NCBI RefSeq assembly: GCF_048820935.1
Contig: NZ_JBMERD010000004.1
Span: 1-64,000 of the forward strand
Reading direction: 5' to 3'
Source: Algicoccus sp048820935
Lineage (GTDB): Bacteria > Pseudomonadota > Gammaproteobacteria > Burkholderiales > Burkholderiaceae_B
Length of the DNA: 64,000 nt
Numbering within the stretch: position 1 is the stretch's first letter; the number at the start of each line of letters is the position of its first letter. Shown here one piece after another: positions 8,513-17,422 of the stretch. The notes under the pieces were generated by a model, which was not told the origin of the DNA, searched no databases, and saw only the letters and a list, made by a program, of their open reading frames with translations. A program made the position numbers and the translations under genes.

Positions 8513-9514
8513 ATGTCATTTTCAACCGCTAAACTTGCTGTTGCTCTGGGCATGACGGCTGCCTTCGCGATGGCCGCACCTGCATGGGCTGCACCAACTG
8601 TCGTGAAATTCAGTCACGTTGTCGCCGATGGTACGCCGAAAGGACAGGGCGCACTGAAATTCAAAGAAGTCGCTGAGCAATTGTTACCTGGTGAAGTTGA
8701 AGTTCAAGTTTTCCCGAACTCACAACTCTTTGGCGATGGTAAGGAAATGGAAGCCTTACTGTTGGGTGATGTGCACATCATTGCCCCTTCATTGTCAAAA
8801 TTTGACCGCTACACACCCCAGTTGCAATTATTTGACTTGCCTTTCCTGTTCAACGACATTGCCGCTGTGGATCGCTTCCAAGCGAGTGAAGAAGGTCAAG
8901 CGCTGTTGAACTCACTGCAAAAACATGGTTTGCAAGGTTTGGCCTACTGGCACAACGGTACTAAGCAGTTGTCCACCAACAAAGACAAGCTGACACGCCC
9001 AGAAGACGTCAAAGGTCTGAAATTCCGTATTCAGAGCTCTGACGTTCTGGAAAACCAGTTCCGTGCCTTAGATGCAAACCCACAGAAACTCGCTTTCGCT
9101 GAGGTGTATCAAGCCCTGCAGACAGGCGTGGTGGATGGTCAAGAGAACACATGGTCCAACATAGAATCCCAGAAATTCCACGAAGTGCAAAAAACGATTG
9201 CAAATACAGACCACGGTGTGATTGACTACATGGTTGTGACCAACCGTGGCTGGTGGGAAGGTCTGCCACAAAACATCCGTGACGGTCTGACCCAAGCCAT
9301 GGCCGCTGCCACAGAGCATTCCAACGCTGCCGCTGCCGAGCTGAACGAAAAAGCACGCGCAACCATTGAAGGTGCCGGCAAAGCCAAGATTCAGGAGTTG
9401 ACACCTGAAGATAAAGACGCTTGGCGTGCAGCCATGCGTCCAGTGTGGGCCAAGTTTGAAGATAAAATTGGTAAAGATCTGATTTCGAAAGCTGAAGAAG
9501 CCAACAAACAGTAA
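8513..9514 (+). CDS. dctP: TRAP transporter substrate-binding protein, C4-dicarboxylate type
   Basis: Periplasmic receptor of a TRAP transporter. It binds a carboxylate and hands it to the DctQ/DctM membrane pair, driven by an ion gradient. It has 333 residues with a signal peptide ending near AWA (residues 24-26). DctP-family stretches follow: KFSHVVADGTPKGQGALKF, LPFLFNDIAAVDRF, GLKFRIQSSDVLENQFRALDANPQKLAFAEVYQALQTGVVDGQENTWSN in three consecutive blocks, where the Arg of KFRIQ is the expected carboxylate clamp. Similarity to DctP proteins suggests succinate, fumarate or malate. The start has an AAAGGAAA ribosome site. A terminator-like hairpin follows, so this receptor is probably made in excess over the membrane subunits. 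Confidence 0.88.
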   Translation: MSFSTAKLAVALGMTAAFAMAAPAWAAPTVVKFSHVVADGTPKGQGALKFKEVAEQLLPGEVEVQVFPNSQLFGDGKEMEALLLGDVHIIAPSLSKFDRYTPQLQLFDLPFLFNDIAAVDRFQASEEGQALLNSLQKHGLQGLAYWHNGTKQLSTNKDKLTRPEDVKGLKFRIQSSDVLENQFRALDANPQKLAFAEVYQALQTGVVDGQENTWSNIESQKFHEVQKTIANTDHGVIDYMVVTNRGWWEGLPQNIRDGLTQAMAAATEHSNAAAAELNEKARATIEGAGKAKIQELTPEDKDAWRAAMRPVWAKFEDKIGKDLISKAEEANKQ

Positions 9515-9558
9515 GACGCTGTTTGGTGCAACTTTGAGTCATCAGATGACTGACTAAA

Positions 9559-9590
9559 ACGGCCGCCCATGTGGGCGGTCGTGTTTTTTA
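9559..9590 (+). terminator. Terminator/attenuator between dctP and dctQ
   Basis: A 10-bp stem pairs 9559-9568 with 9573-9582 (core GGCCGCCC/GGGCGGTC, one G-T pair) around a four-base loop, followed by GTTTTTTA. Its place inside the operon suggests partial termination, setting receptor above permease levels. Confidence 0.85.
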
Positions 9591-9609
9591 TTGAAATGAA
9601 GGAACTCTC

Positions 9610-10134
9610 ATGCTACGACGATGGCTTGAGCATTTTGAAGAGGGCATTGTGGCTTTTTTGCTCGCCGCAATGACGATTGTCACATTTGGCGCTGTGGTGG
9701 CTCGTTACGGCTTTGACTACAGTTTTTCCTGGGCATTAGAGCTGTCGATCTTTCTGTTCGGTGGCATTATTTTTCTGGGCATGTCTTACGGTGTGCGCGT
9801 CGGTGCGCATATTGGTGTGGATGCCTTAGTGCGCATTCTGCCCAAGAATATTGCGCATGTGGTTGCCATTTTATCGACGATTCTGTGCATCGTATACGCC
9901 AGTATTTTGCTGTACGGCAGCTGGATTTATGTCGACAAAATGTACACGATTGGCATTTATGCGCAGGATGTGCCGATCCCTCAGTGGGTTCCCCGTCTGG
10001 TTTTGCCAATAGGTTTTGGGCTCTTGCTTTTTCGGTTCTTGGAAGTCTTAGTGCGTCTGTTGAGTGGACGTTCGGCCTCATTGCTCGGTGACGAAGTTGC
10101 CGATGCGTTGAAATATCGTCACGACGAGGAATAA
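9610..10134 (+). CDS. dctQ: TRAP transporter small membrane subunit
   Basis: DctQ-family protein of 174 residues with four membrane helices that pairs with DctM. The helix starting GAVVARYGFDYSFSWALEL and the loop GVRVGAHIGVDAL are typical of the family. The ATG follows AAGGAA at good distance. Three bases separate its stop from dctM, so both are made from one message with dctP. Confidence 0.9.
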   Translation: MLRRWLEHFEEGIVAFLLAAMTIVTFGAVVARYGFDYSFSWALELSIFLFGGIIFLGMSYGVRVGAHIGVDALVRILPKNIAHVVAILSTILCIVYASILLYGSWIYVDKMYTIGIYAQDVPIPQWVPRLVLPIGFGLLLFRFLEVLVRLLSGRSASLLGDEVADALKYRHDEE

Positions 10135-10137
10135 ATC

Positions 10138-11412
10138 ATGACAACACTTGCTTTGTTCCTACTGTTATTTCTGTTCATGTTCATGGGCACGCCCGTGGCG
10201 ATTGCCTTAGGCTTATCGTCGCTGATTACCATCATGGCGTTTGGCACGGATTCCTTAGCTTCGCTATCGCTCAAGCTCTATGAGACGTCTGAACACTTCA
10301 CCTTGATGGCCATTCCGTTCTTTGTGTTGGCCGGTTCTTTCATGACCACTGGTGGTGTGGCCAAACGCATGATTCGTTTTGCACAAGCGGCGGTTGGTCA
10401 CTTACATGGTGGTTTGGCGATTGCGTCGGTGCTGGCCTGTGTGTTGTTTGCCGCTGTGTCAGGATCGTCACCGGCGACCGTGGTGGCTGTGGGCTCGATC
10501 GTGATTGCCGGTATGGTGCGTGAGGGTTATTCAGAAAAGTTTGCGGCGGGTGTGGTCTGTAACGCGGGTACGCTGGGCATTCTGATTCCGCCATCCATCG
10601 TTCTGGTTGTGTATGGTGCAGTGACTGAGACTTCAGTTGGTGCGCTGTTTATGGCCGGTGTGGTCCCTGGGGTGTTACTCGGCGTGGTTTTGATGACGAT
10701 TATTTATATCGTTGCACGCATTTATAAAATGCCTCGCCAGAAACGCGCTAGCTTCAAAGAGGTCTTTATTGCGGGGCGTGACTCGATTTGGGGTCTGTTG
10801 TTGATTATCGTGATCCTAGGTGGGATTTATGGCGGTATCTTCACACCCACAGAAGCCGCAGCAGTGGCAGCAGTCTATGCCTTTGTGATTGCTGTTTTTG
10901 TGTATCGGGATATTGGCTTTAAGCAAGTCCCCGGTGTTTTGGTGGATGCTTCTAAGATCACCATTATGCTGATGTTTCTGATTGCCAACGCTTTGTTGTT
11001 TGCGCACGTACTCACCTCTGAGCGCATTCCGCAGGCGATTGCTGAGCAAATCATTGCTTGGAACATGGAAGCTTGGCAGTTCCTGATCGTGGTGAACATC
11101 TTGCTATTGGTGGCTGGTGCCTTTATGGAACCAACCGGCATTATCTTGATTCTGGCACCCATTCTGTTCCCGATTGCGACCCAGTTGGGAATCGATCCCG
11201 TGCATTTGGGGATCATCATGGTGGTGAACTTGGAAATCGGGATGGTGACGCCACCGGTGGGGCTCAACCTATTTGTCACGGCGGGTATTACGACGATGAG
11301 TATAGGCCAGGTGATCAAGGCAGCCAGCCCGTGGTTGCTGGTGCTGCTCACGTATCTGGTCTTTATCACCTACGTCCCAGCGATTTCTCTCTGGCTGCCT
11401 AGCTTGTTCTAA
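10138..11412 (+). CDS. dctM: TRAP transporter large membrane subunit
   Basis: DctM-family ion-coupled permease of 424 residues with about twelve helices. Conserved loops are visible: FAAVSGSSPATVVAVGSI near residues 102-119, GTLGILIPPSIVLVVYG near 143-160 and a late VNLEIGMVTPPVGLNLFV near 362-379. It completes the dctPQM system and is closed by the hairpin terminator at 11451. Confidence 0.93.
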   Translation: MTTLALFLLLFLFMFMGTPVAIALGLSSLITIMAFGTDSLASLSLKLYETSEHFTLMAIPFFVLAGSFMTTGGVAKRMIRFAQAAVGHLHGGLAIASVLACVLFAAVSGSSPATVVAVGSIVIAGMVREGYSEKFAAGVVCNAGTLGILIPPSIVLVVYGAVTETSVGALFMAGVVPGVLLGVVLMTIIYIVARIYKMPRQKRASFKEVFIAGRDSIWGLLLIIVILGGIYGGIFTPTEAAAVAAVYAFVIAVFVYRDIGFKQVPGVLVDASKITIMLMFLIANALLFAHVLTSERIPQAIAEQIIAWNMEAWQFLIVVNILLLVAGAFMEPTGIILILAPILFPIATQLGIDPVHLGIIMVVNLEIGMVTPPVGLNLFVTAGITTMSIGQVIKAASPWLLVLLTYLVFITYVPAISLWLPSLF

Positions 11413-11450
11413 GGCGAAAAGTAAGAGGCCGAGTGTAGGTCAAAAGATCG

Positions 11451-11493
11451 ATCAAACGGGCGTGAAGTCTTCGGGTTTCACGCCCGTTTTGAT
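11451..11493 (+). terminator. Terminator after dctM, possibly bidirectional
   Basis: A 13-bp stem pairs AAACGGGCGTGAA (11454-11466) with TTCACGCCCGTTT (11477-11489), followed by T-rich sequence on the plus strand. The minus-strand gene ending at 11554 may use the same hairpin. Confidence 0.85.
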
Positions 11494-11553
11494 TAGACTG
11501 ATTTTGTGATGTTAAAGGCCGGGCAGAGAAATCTGTCTGGAGGCTGTGTGATG

Positions 11554-12443
11554 TTATAGGACACGGATAACTTCGTAGTCAGTTTTTGCGCCCTGCGCAG
11601 ATTGCCACTGGCGCACACGCACGTCGCAAACCAAGATATCGCCTTTTGCAAAGTTGATCTGATTGCGATCGACCTTGTGTTGGAAGTCAACGTCAGAGAT
11701 GATTGCATTGATGGTTGACATGCCGTCGTGCAAACGCCATTTGTTGTCTTCTTTGAATGTGAGTGAAATAATAGAAAAAATTATTTTTCGAATTTCATCG
11801 ACCAGAAGTTTATCTTGAGCTTGAGGTGCGACAAACCATTGTGCTTGTTGCGCAGTGATCGTGGCGGAAATCAGATTGTCTGTGCCCACATAAAACTTCT
11901 CAACACCTTGACGAGAGAGAGGCTCTAGCATGCGTTGGGCTGCTTCTCGAACGGCAACATCTCGAAATAAAGTCAGTATGGGCAGTTGTATTTCCAGCTG
12001 CTCGCCGTCGACATGCACAATGGCGGTATTTGATTTGGTTTCTATTTGTTGGATCGTTCTGCCGCGCAACCATTGGATGACGTGCAGTAGTCCTCGGCAA
12101 CCTTGGTTGGCGGCAAATCCAAGTGCTGCGAGAATCCCTGTGGCATTCGTGATGGCTGAAGCCGTGTCAGACGCAAAAAGGTCTTGGACACGCGTTAAAA
12201 AATCTGTACTCAGTACAAAGTCGATCCCAAAAGAGCCGCTCTTGAAGCTGCCTTTGACGTTGACTTGTGATGTCACTTTATCGCACGTAAAACTTGGGTC
12301 GATGCGGTTAATAGATCACCGATGGCTAGTAATGCAGGTGCGAGCTCACGCACGTTCATTTCGCCAGTGTCCAATGCCGAACCTTCGTAGGTGATCTGTA
12401 AGTCATTTGCTTTGACCAATGTTTTTACCGATGTTCTGTGCAT
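11554..12443 (-). pseudogene. Conserved hypothetical gene split by a frameshift
   Basis: Two frames make one protein. The first runs from ATG 12443 (AGGCGGA upstream) to TGA 12273 and encodes 56 residues, ending ...LTASTQVLRAIK. The second starts at GTG 12276, overlaps that stop and encodes 240 residues beginning MTSQVNVKGSFKSGSFGIDF. Adding one G in CGTGCGATAAA, to give CGTGGCGATAAA, joins them as ...QVLRGDKVTSQVNVKGSF with no break. The joined product is about 295 residues. I recognise the style of the N-terminal part (EGSALDTGEMNVRELAPALLAIGDLL) from hypothetical bacterial proteins but know no function. The GTGA overlap could still allow two polypeptides by coupled translation; a sequencing error would also explain the break. 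Confidence 0.7.
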
Positions 12444-12664
12444 GGTTCGATCCGCCTGATCGTTTAAAAATGCGGCCGTTATTTTATAACCAACGGTGTT
12501 TTTTCTTGAGATGCAAGTACGTGTCAGTTACAGGCTTGTGGGGTAGTTAAAGCATGGTTTTTTGTGCACACAAAGTCGGATAACCCATCGTGGGATTGTG
12601 GTCTTTTAGGAGATGGCTTCGGTATGATGAATAACCAACCACAATTAAACAGAGGAGAATCGGC

Positions 12665-13006
12665 ATGTCATTGGAACATCGTCAATCAGGTGAAGTCATT
12701 GATCTGAACGATCTGGGACCAGAGCTTGGCGGCAAGATCAGTGTTTCCATTTTGCGGTCACGCGATTTGCAATTATTAAGGCTTGTCCTAAAAGCGGGTG
12801 AAGGTTTGTCTGATCACCATGTGGAAGGGGAGATATTTGTGCAATGTCTGTCTGGCCACGTGATGTTTGGTGTGAACAATGTGGAGCAGCCGATGGGGCC
12901 TGGCATGCTGATTCACTTAGAAGGTGGGGTTTCGCACACGGTGCGCGCCACTGAAGATTCCGTGCTGCTGCTCACGATTAGTCACTTGTCGGCTGAGAAT
13001 GCGTAA
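12665..13006 (+). CDS. Small cupin-domain protein
   Basis: A single-domain cupin of 113 residues. The first cupin motif is loosely seen in GEGLSDHHVEGEIFVQCLSGHV (near 46-67, in two parts) and the second in PGMLIHLEGGVSHTVRATED. Two His in DHHVEGE and one in VSHTV could bind a metal. ATG 12665 follows AGAGGAGAAT. It stands alone between convergent and divergent neighbours. The metabolic role is not predictable. Confidence 0.8.
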   Translation: MSLEHRQSGEVIDLNDLGPELGGKISVSILRSRDLQLLRLVLKAGEGLSDHHVEGEIFVQCLSGHVMFGVNNVEQPMGPGMLIHLEGGVSHTVRATEDSVLLLTISHLSAENA

Positions 13007-13110
13007 GATGCCCGGATCCTGTCTTTAAAGCAGTTTTGTGCAAATGCCGGGCAGTCTTAAAAAACCCTGTGAATACGGGTTGTTACTGAGTTGTCCGAGT
13101 AGATGTCCCA

Positions 13111-13145
13111 AGAGTTATCCACAGTTTCTGAGGATAACTGTGGTT
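13111..13145. other. Hairpin containing a perfect DnaA-box sequence
   Basis: TTATCCACA at 13115-13123 is the consensus DnaA box; an inverted near-copy TTATCCTCA (minus strand, 13129-13137) lies beside it. The same DNA can form an 8-bp hairpin CCACAGTT/AACTGTGG. It lies in the convergent gap between the cupin gene and the nar operon tail, so a terminator role is at least as likely as DnaA binding. Confidence 0.4.
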
Positions 13146-13147
13146 TG

Positions 13148-13555
13148 CTATTGGGATAAATCGATGGTTTGTCCGTTGGCATCGAACGGAATCAAAGTTT
13201 CAAATTGACCTGCTTTGATTTTTGCGAGCACTGTCTCAACCGTTTGATCGATTTTGTCATCACTCAACGTTTCTAGTGGTGGCACGTCGAGTGCGCCTGC
13301 AAACAGCACGTTCCACTCAGGAACGTAATCACGCGCTTCGACGCATAAGTCCGCAAAAGAAGTGAGCTCTTCACGCTTTTTATCGACGCAGGCCACAGGC
13401 ACCAGCGCACCGCCGTGCCCAGCTTCAAAGTCCGCACGCTGCTGTGGCGTGGCATCTTCAGGCAATTCAGCGACGGTATACACCAATATTAAATGCTGGT
13501 CGTTGGCCTGCGCTTTGGCAGCTGCAATGAGTTCATCAAAGTTGCTAATCATCAT
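13148..13555 (-). CDS. Conserved hypothetical protein at end of nar operon
   Basis: A soluble protein of 135 residues from ATG 13555: alpha/beta in look, acidic, without signal peptide or membrane segment. It contains FVYT-type strand sequence LILVYTVAELPEDATPQQR and a C-terminal IPFDANGQTIDLS. It starts 16 bases after the parvulin gene and is the last member of the narK1K2GHJI cluster. I recall proteins like this in other Burkholderiales carrying the uninformative name ribonucleotide reductase subunit alpha; nothing in the sequence supports that function. A role in reductase assembly or nitrate metabolism is only a context guess. Confidence 0.75.
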   Translation of the reverse strand: MMISNFDELIAAAKAQANDQHLILVYTVAELPEDATPQQRADFEAGHGGALVPVACVDKKREELTSFADLCVEARDYVPEWNVLFAGALDVPPLETLSDDKIDQTVETVLAKIKAGQFETLIPFDANGQTIDLSQ

Positions 13556-13571
13556 GGTTGGCGTGTGTCTC

Positions 13572-14369
13572 TTAATCCTGAACGAGTGGGGTGTCTGTGC
13601 CCTTGAGCGTAACACCTTCGACCTCGGTTTGCGCAACCAAGATTTGCATATATTGACGTAAAGCGGTGGCGCGTGAGCGTTGCTCGAGAGCCAACAGAAC
13701 CTGCTGCTTGACCTCTTCAAAGTCAAGTTGACGTCCAGGGCGCGTGGCTAGCACTTCTACGATATGCAGCCCGAATCTGGAATGAATCAGACGTTGATGT
13801 AGACCTACAGGCAAAAGTCCTGATGCCTCCTGAAAAAATGCCTTCGCCAATTCAGGTGCGCACTCGTCAGGACGCAACCAGCCTAAATCACCACCACGTT
13901 CACTCGATGGGCAGTTGGAATATTGTGCGGCTGCTTTTTCAAAAGCGGTCAGACCTTCTGGTTGGCCTTGTTGAGCCTGAATTGCCATAAGGACAGATTC
14001 CGCCTGATTGGCCAGTGCCTGCACGTTCACACCCGGTGTTACTGCAAATAAGATGTGGCGCGCGTGGATGGCTTGATCCACGACATACTTCTGACGGTTG
14101 GCTTCGTAATAACGCTGTGCCTCTTGATCGCTTGCCTGTGCAGTCAACACTTCCTGCTCTAGCATGGTTTCAATGGCGGCTTGGGTATCAGGATCGGGTT
14201 CGATAAACACATCGGATTGGTGATCTGTTAATAAACCCAGCGTGACCGCGCGCTGGCGCAAGATTTCTATATGGGCGCGTTCATGCAAAGTATCTTGGTC
14301 GATGAGTTCATCAACTGCGTGCAAGGCAACATGGTTGATACGGGCTTGATTCAGGGTGTTCGTCATCAT
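13572..14369 (-). CDS. Parvulin-type peptidyl-prolyl isomerase, NifM-like, nar-linked
   Basis: Cytoplasmic PpiC-family protein of 265 residues from ATG 14369. A helical N-terminal region (1-110) precedes a rotamase domain with ARHILFAVTPGV, the family block SSERGGDLGWLRPDECAPELAKAFF in two adjoining parts, and SRFGLHIVEVL. It has no signal peptide, unlike SurA or PpiD. It follows narI in the same operon, as in several nitrate reducers, which points to folding or cofactor loading of NarGHI. That role is inferred from context. Confidence 0.85.
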   Translation of the reverse strand: MMTNTLNQARINHVALHAVDELIDQDTLHERAHIEILRQRAVTLGLLTDHQSDVFIEPDPDTQAAIETMLEQEVLTAQASDQEAQRYYEANRQKYVVDQAIHARHILFAVTPGVNVQALANQAESVLMAIQAQQGQPEGLTAFEKAAAQYSNCPSSERGGDLGWLRPDECAPELAKAFFQEASGLLPVGLHQRLIHSRFGLHIVEVLATRPGRQLDFEEVKQQVLLALEQRSRATALRQYMQILVAQTEVEGVTLKGTDTPLVQD

Positions 14370-14453
14370 GAGGAAAGTCCTGGTGAGGGTCTGCCCACGC
14401 AAGGTGGGCTTGGGTGGGCAGACCGGTTCAGAATGGATCAGACTGGTTTGGGA

Positions 14454-15158
14454 TTAGTTGGAACCGCGCTTGAGGCCAAGTCGGCGGCTGCGGACCATTT
14501 GTGGTGCTCTAAAGAGATAACCGACGGTTGCAAAACCACTCCAGATATGGACCAGACGCGTAAATGGAAATACCAGAAAGACCGTCATGCCAAGCACTAA
14601 ATGGGCTTTAAAGATCCAGCTAATGCCTGCCAGTGTGCCGGCATCGGGACGGAACGTAACGACGCGCTGAGCCCAGTCGGACAGTTGCAGCATGACGGAA
14701 CCATCACTGTGGCCCAGTGAGATGGGCAGCGTGGCCAGTCCCAATACGAGTTGGACCCACAGCAAAGCGAGGATAAAAATGTCGGAACTGCGACTGTTGG
14801 CACGAATGCGTGGATCGGCTAAGCGACGGTGCAACAACATGGTTAGACCAATAAAGCACAGGATTCCAGCGGTGCCACCTGAGACCACGGCAAACATCTG
14901 TTTGGTGCCTGCGTCTATAAAGGACTCATACAGAACGTGAGGTGTGAGTAGCCCCACAAAGTGCCCAAAAAAGAGAAACAGAATGCCGATGTGAAACAAG
15001 TTGCTACCCCATCGCAACTGGCCTTTACGCAGTAACTGTGACGAGTCGCTCTTCCAGGTGTACTGGTCACGGTCAAACCGAATCAAGCTGCCTAAAAAGA
15101 AGACTGTCAGGCAGATGTAGGGATAGATGCTGAACAGAAAGTTATGAAGCGTATTCAT
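14454..15158 (-). CDS. narI: Respiratory nitrate reductase gamma subunit (cytochrome b)
   Basis: Membrane anchor of NarGHI: it takes electrons from quinol and passes them through two b haems to NarH. It has 234 residues with about five helices. Haem-ligand His candidates lie in SNLFHIGILFLFFGHFVG and in FKAHLVLGMTVFLVFPFTRLVHIWSG. The start ATG 15158 overlaps the narJ stop as ATGA and has AGGAG upstream. Confidence 0.95.
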   Translation of the reverse strand: MNTLHNFLFSIYPYICLTVFFLGSLIRFDRDQYTWKSDSSQLLRKGQLRWGSNLFHIGILFLFFGHFVGLLTPHVLYESFIDAGTKQMFAVVSGGTAGILCFIGLTMLLHRRLADPRIRANSRSSDIFILALLWVQLVLGLATLPISLGHSDGSVMLQLSDWAQRVVTFRPDAGTLAGISWIFKAHLVLGMTVFLVFPFTRLVHIWSGFATVGYLFRAPQMVRSRRLGLKRGSN

Positions 15159-15862
15159 GCCTGCGCTCCTGAAGATTTGTTGGACGTCCGACTCACAGTT
15201 CGAACGAGATGGATGGGTTGATCCTGGCCTGGGCGGTTCTGACCTTGTGTGGCACAACCATCAAAAGCCTCAGGCTCTGCCCAGCTTTCATCGAGGTCTG
15301 CTTGCTCGGGCAATTGGACGGCTCGGGCTTGCTCACCGGCCAATTCCACAACGGCAGCTAAAACGCTGGCGTAAGGGCTTTCACGGTTTTGTAGCGCGCT
15401 AAAGAGTAATTGCGCCAAGTGCACGATTTCACGTAAGAACTCCCGAGCTTGCACTGGGGGCTGGGTGGATGCGTATTCCAGCACGACGGGCAGATAATCG
15501 GGCAGGTCTTTTTCACTGAGATAGAGACCTGCTTGTTCATACGTCTGGATCAGATCAATCATGGCAGGACCCCGATCGCGCGAGTCCCCATGCACGTGCT
15601 CAAACAGATACAGTGAAGTCAGACGACCGTTGTCGAATGTTTCCACGTAATCGGCTTCAGCGTCTAGTGCAGGTGCGCTTGCGATGTGATCGATCAGCCA
15701 GTTCAACTCTTCACGTCGAGACGCAGAAAGTGCCGATTCTTGCGCGAGTGCTTGCTTCAGATCATTGGCGTGGCTGCGAATCGCATCATCGGGGTAACGC
15801 AACAGATGGGCCAGCACACGTAGGGTCAGGCTGCAAGGGTCTTTGGATTTGAGGATGGCCAT
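15155..15862 (-). CDS. narJ: Nitrate reductase assembly chaperone
   Basis: Cytoplasmic TorD-family chaperone that holds apo-NarGH until molybdenum cofactor and Fe-S clusters are inserted; it is not part of the final enzyme. It has 235 residues starting at ATG 15862, one base after the narH stop. The recognisable core is RVLAHLLRYPD near residues 14-24, then YVETFDNGRLTSLYLFEHVHGDSRDRG (in two parts) and DLPDYLPVVLEY. Confidence 0.93.
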   Translation of the reverse strand: MAILKSKDPCSLTLRVLAHLLRYPDDAIRSHANDLKQALAQESALSASRREELNWLIDHIASAPALDAEADYVETFDNGRLTSLYLFEHVHGDSRDRGPAMIDLIQTYEQAGLYLSEKDLPDYLPVVLEYASTQPPVQAREFLREIVHLAQLLFSALQNRESPYASVLAAVVELAGEQARAVQLPEQADLDESWAEPEAFDGCATQGQNRPGQDQPIHLVRTVSRTSNKSSGAQA

Positions 15863-15863
15863 A

Positions 15864-17396
15864 TCAGAACTCCACCTTGATCGGAATGGTGCGTTTTTTC
15901 TCGGAACCAAAGAGGCTCGTTTCGCTGACACCGTCAGAACAACCATTGCCAAAACTGAAACCACAGCCACCACGGACGTCAAACGCGTTTTCTGCGTATT
16001 CGCGATGGGTTGTTGGAATCACAAAACGGTCTTCGTAGTTGGCAATGGCCATGTAGCGATACATGTCTTGTACCTCGTCTTCAGTGAGCCCCACTTGTTG
16101 CAGAACACTGATGTCGACACGGCCTTCCACATGTTTATTGCGCTGATACACACGCATGGCGAGCATGCGTTCAAGGGCTCGGATCACAGGACCGGTTTCA
16201 CCGGCTGTGAGTAGATTCGCCAAGTATTTGACGGGGATGCGCAACTGCTTCACATCTGGGATTTCACCCTTGGACTCGATCAGACCTGCGTTGGCAGCAG
16301 TTGAAATCGGTGACAGAGGTGGCACGTACCAAACCATGGGTAAGGTGCGGTATTCAGGGTGCAGGGGCAGGGCCACTTTCCAGTCGACAGCCATTTTGTA
16401 GACCGGGCTATTTCGCGCCGCTTCCATCCACGCATCAGGAATACCATCCAGACGGGCTTGTTCGATGACTTTCGGATCATTGGGATCCAGGAAGATATCG
16501 AGCTGGGCCTGATACAGATCGCGCTCGTGCTCGACACTGGCGGCTTCACTGATGCGGTCGGCATCGTAAAGTAAAACACCTAGGTAGCGAATCCGTCCAA
16601 CACAGGTTTCTGAGCAGACCGTAGGCTGACCCGCTTCAATGCGTGGGTAGCAGAAAATACATTTTTCAGCTTTCCCTGTTTTCCAGTTGTAGTAGATCTT
16701 TTTGTACGGACAGCCACTGACGCACATGCGCCAGCCGCGGCATTTGTCCTGATCGATCAGCACAATCCCGTCTTCTTCACGCTTGTAAATCGAACCCGAT
16801 GGGCATGACGCCACACAGGCTGGGTTCAGACAGTGCTCACACAAACGGGGCAGATACATCATGAAGGTGTTTTCAAACTGCCCGACCATTTCTTTCTGAG
16901 CGGCTTCAAAGCCATTGAAGTTATGGTCTTGACTGCGTTTAGAAAACTCACCACCGAGAATTTCTTCCCAGTTGGGTCCCCATTCGATTTTTTCCATCCG
17001 CTGGCCCGTGATGAGAGAGCGTGGGCGTGCGGTGGGTGAAGTTTTCACTTCGGGGGCCGATTGCAGATAATCGTAATCGAAAGTAAAGGGCTCGTAGTAA
17101 TCGTCGATTTCGGGCATGTGTGGGTTCGCAAAGATCTTCATGAGCAACTGCCACTTGCTACCCTGTTTGGGCACAATGGTGCCGTTGCTGCGACGCACCC
17201 AACCGCCTTTCCAACGGTCTTGGTTTTCCCAGTCTTTTGGGTAACCAATACCGGGTTTACTCTCAACGTTATTGAACCAGGCGTATTCCACTCCCGGGCG
17301 ACTGGTCCAGACGTTTTTGCAGGTCACTGAGCAGGTGTGGCAACCAATGCACTTGTCCAGATTCAGAACCATGCCGATTTGTGCACGAATTTTCAT
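15864..17396 (-). CDS. narH: Respiratory nitrate reductase beta subunit
   Basis: Iron-sulfur electron wire of NarGHI, 510 residues. Four Cys clusters are visible: CIGCHTCSVTCKNVW at about 18-32, CEHCLNPACVASCP, CRGWRMCVSGCP (the Trp marks the three-iron cluster) and CIFCYP with its partner CSETCVG. It starts at ATG 17396, 26 bases after narG, and runs straight into narJ. Confidence 0.97.
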   Translation of the reverse strand: MKIRAQIGMVLNLDKCIGCHTCSVTCKNVWTSRPGVEYAWFNNVESKPGIGYPKDWENQDRWKGGWVRRSNGTIVPKQGSKWQLLMKIFANPHMPEIDDYYEPFTFDYDYLQSAPEVKTSPTARPRSLITGQRMEKIEWGPNWEEILGGEFSKRSQDHNFNGFEAAQKEMVGQFENTFMMYLPRLCEHCLNPACVASCPSGSIYKREEDGIVLIDQDKCRGWRMCVSGCPYKKIYYNWKTGKAEKCIFCYPRIEAGQPTVCSETCVGRIRYLGVLLYDADRISEAASVEHERDLYQAQLDIFLDPNDPKVIEQARLDGIPDAWMEAARNSPVYKMAVDWKVALPLHPEYRTLPMVWYVPPLSPISTAANAGLIESKGEIPDVKQLRIPVKYLANLLTAGETGPVIRALERMLAMRVYQRNKHVEGRVDISVLQQVGLTEDEVQDMYRYMAIANYEDRFVIPTTHREYAENAFDVRGGCGFSFGNGCSDGVSETSLFGSEKKRTIPIKVEF

Positions 17397-17422
17397 TGAA
17401 TGACTCCTTGATTCGACTGGGT

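Noticed and set aside
13115..13123. Replication origin suggested by the DnaA box
   Set aside because: Only one perfect box and one near-copy, no AT-rich unwinding region and none of dnaA, dnaN or gyrB nearby.
15843..17330. Several 80-120-codon plus-strand frames opposite narH and narJ
   Set aside because: All are fully inside conserved coding sequence on the other strand, with no domain or start signal of their own.
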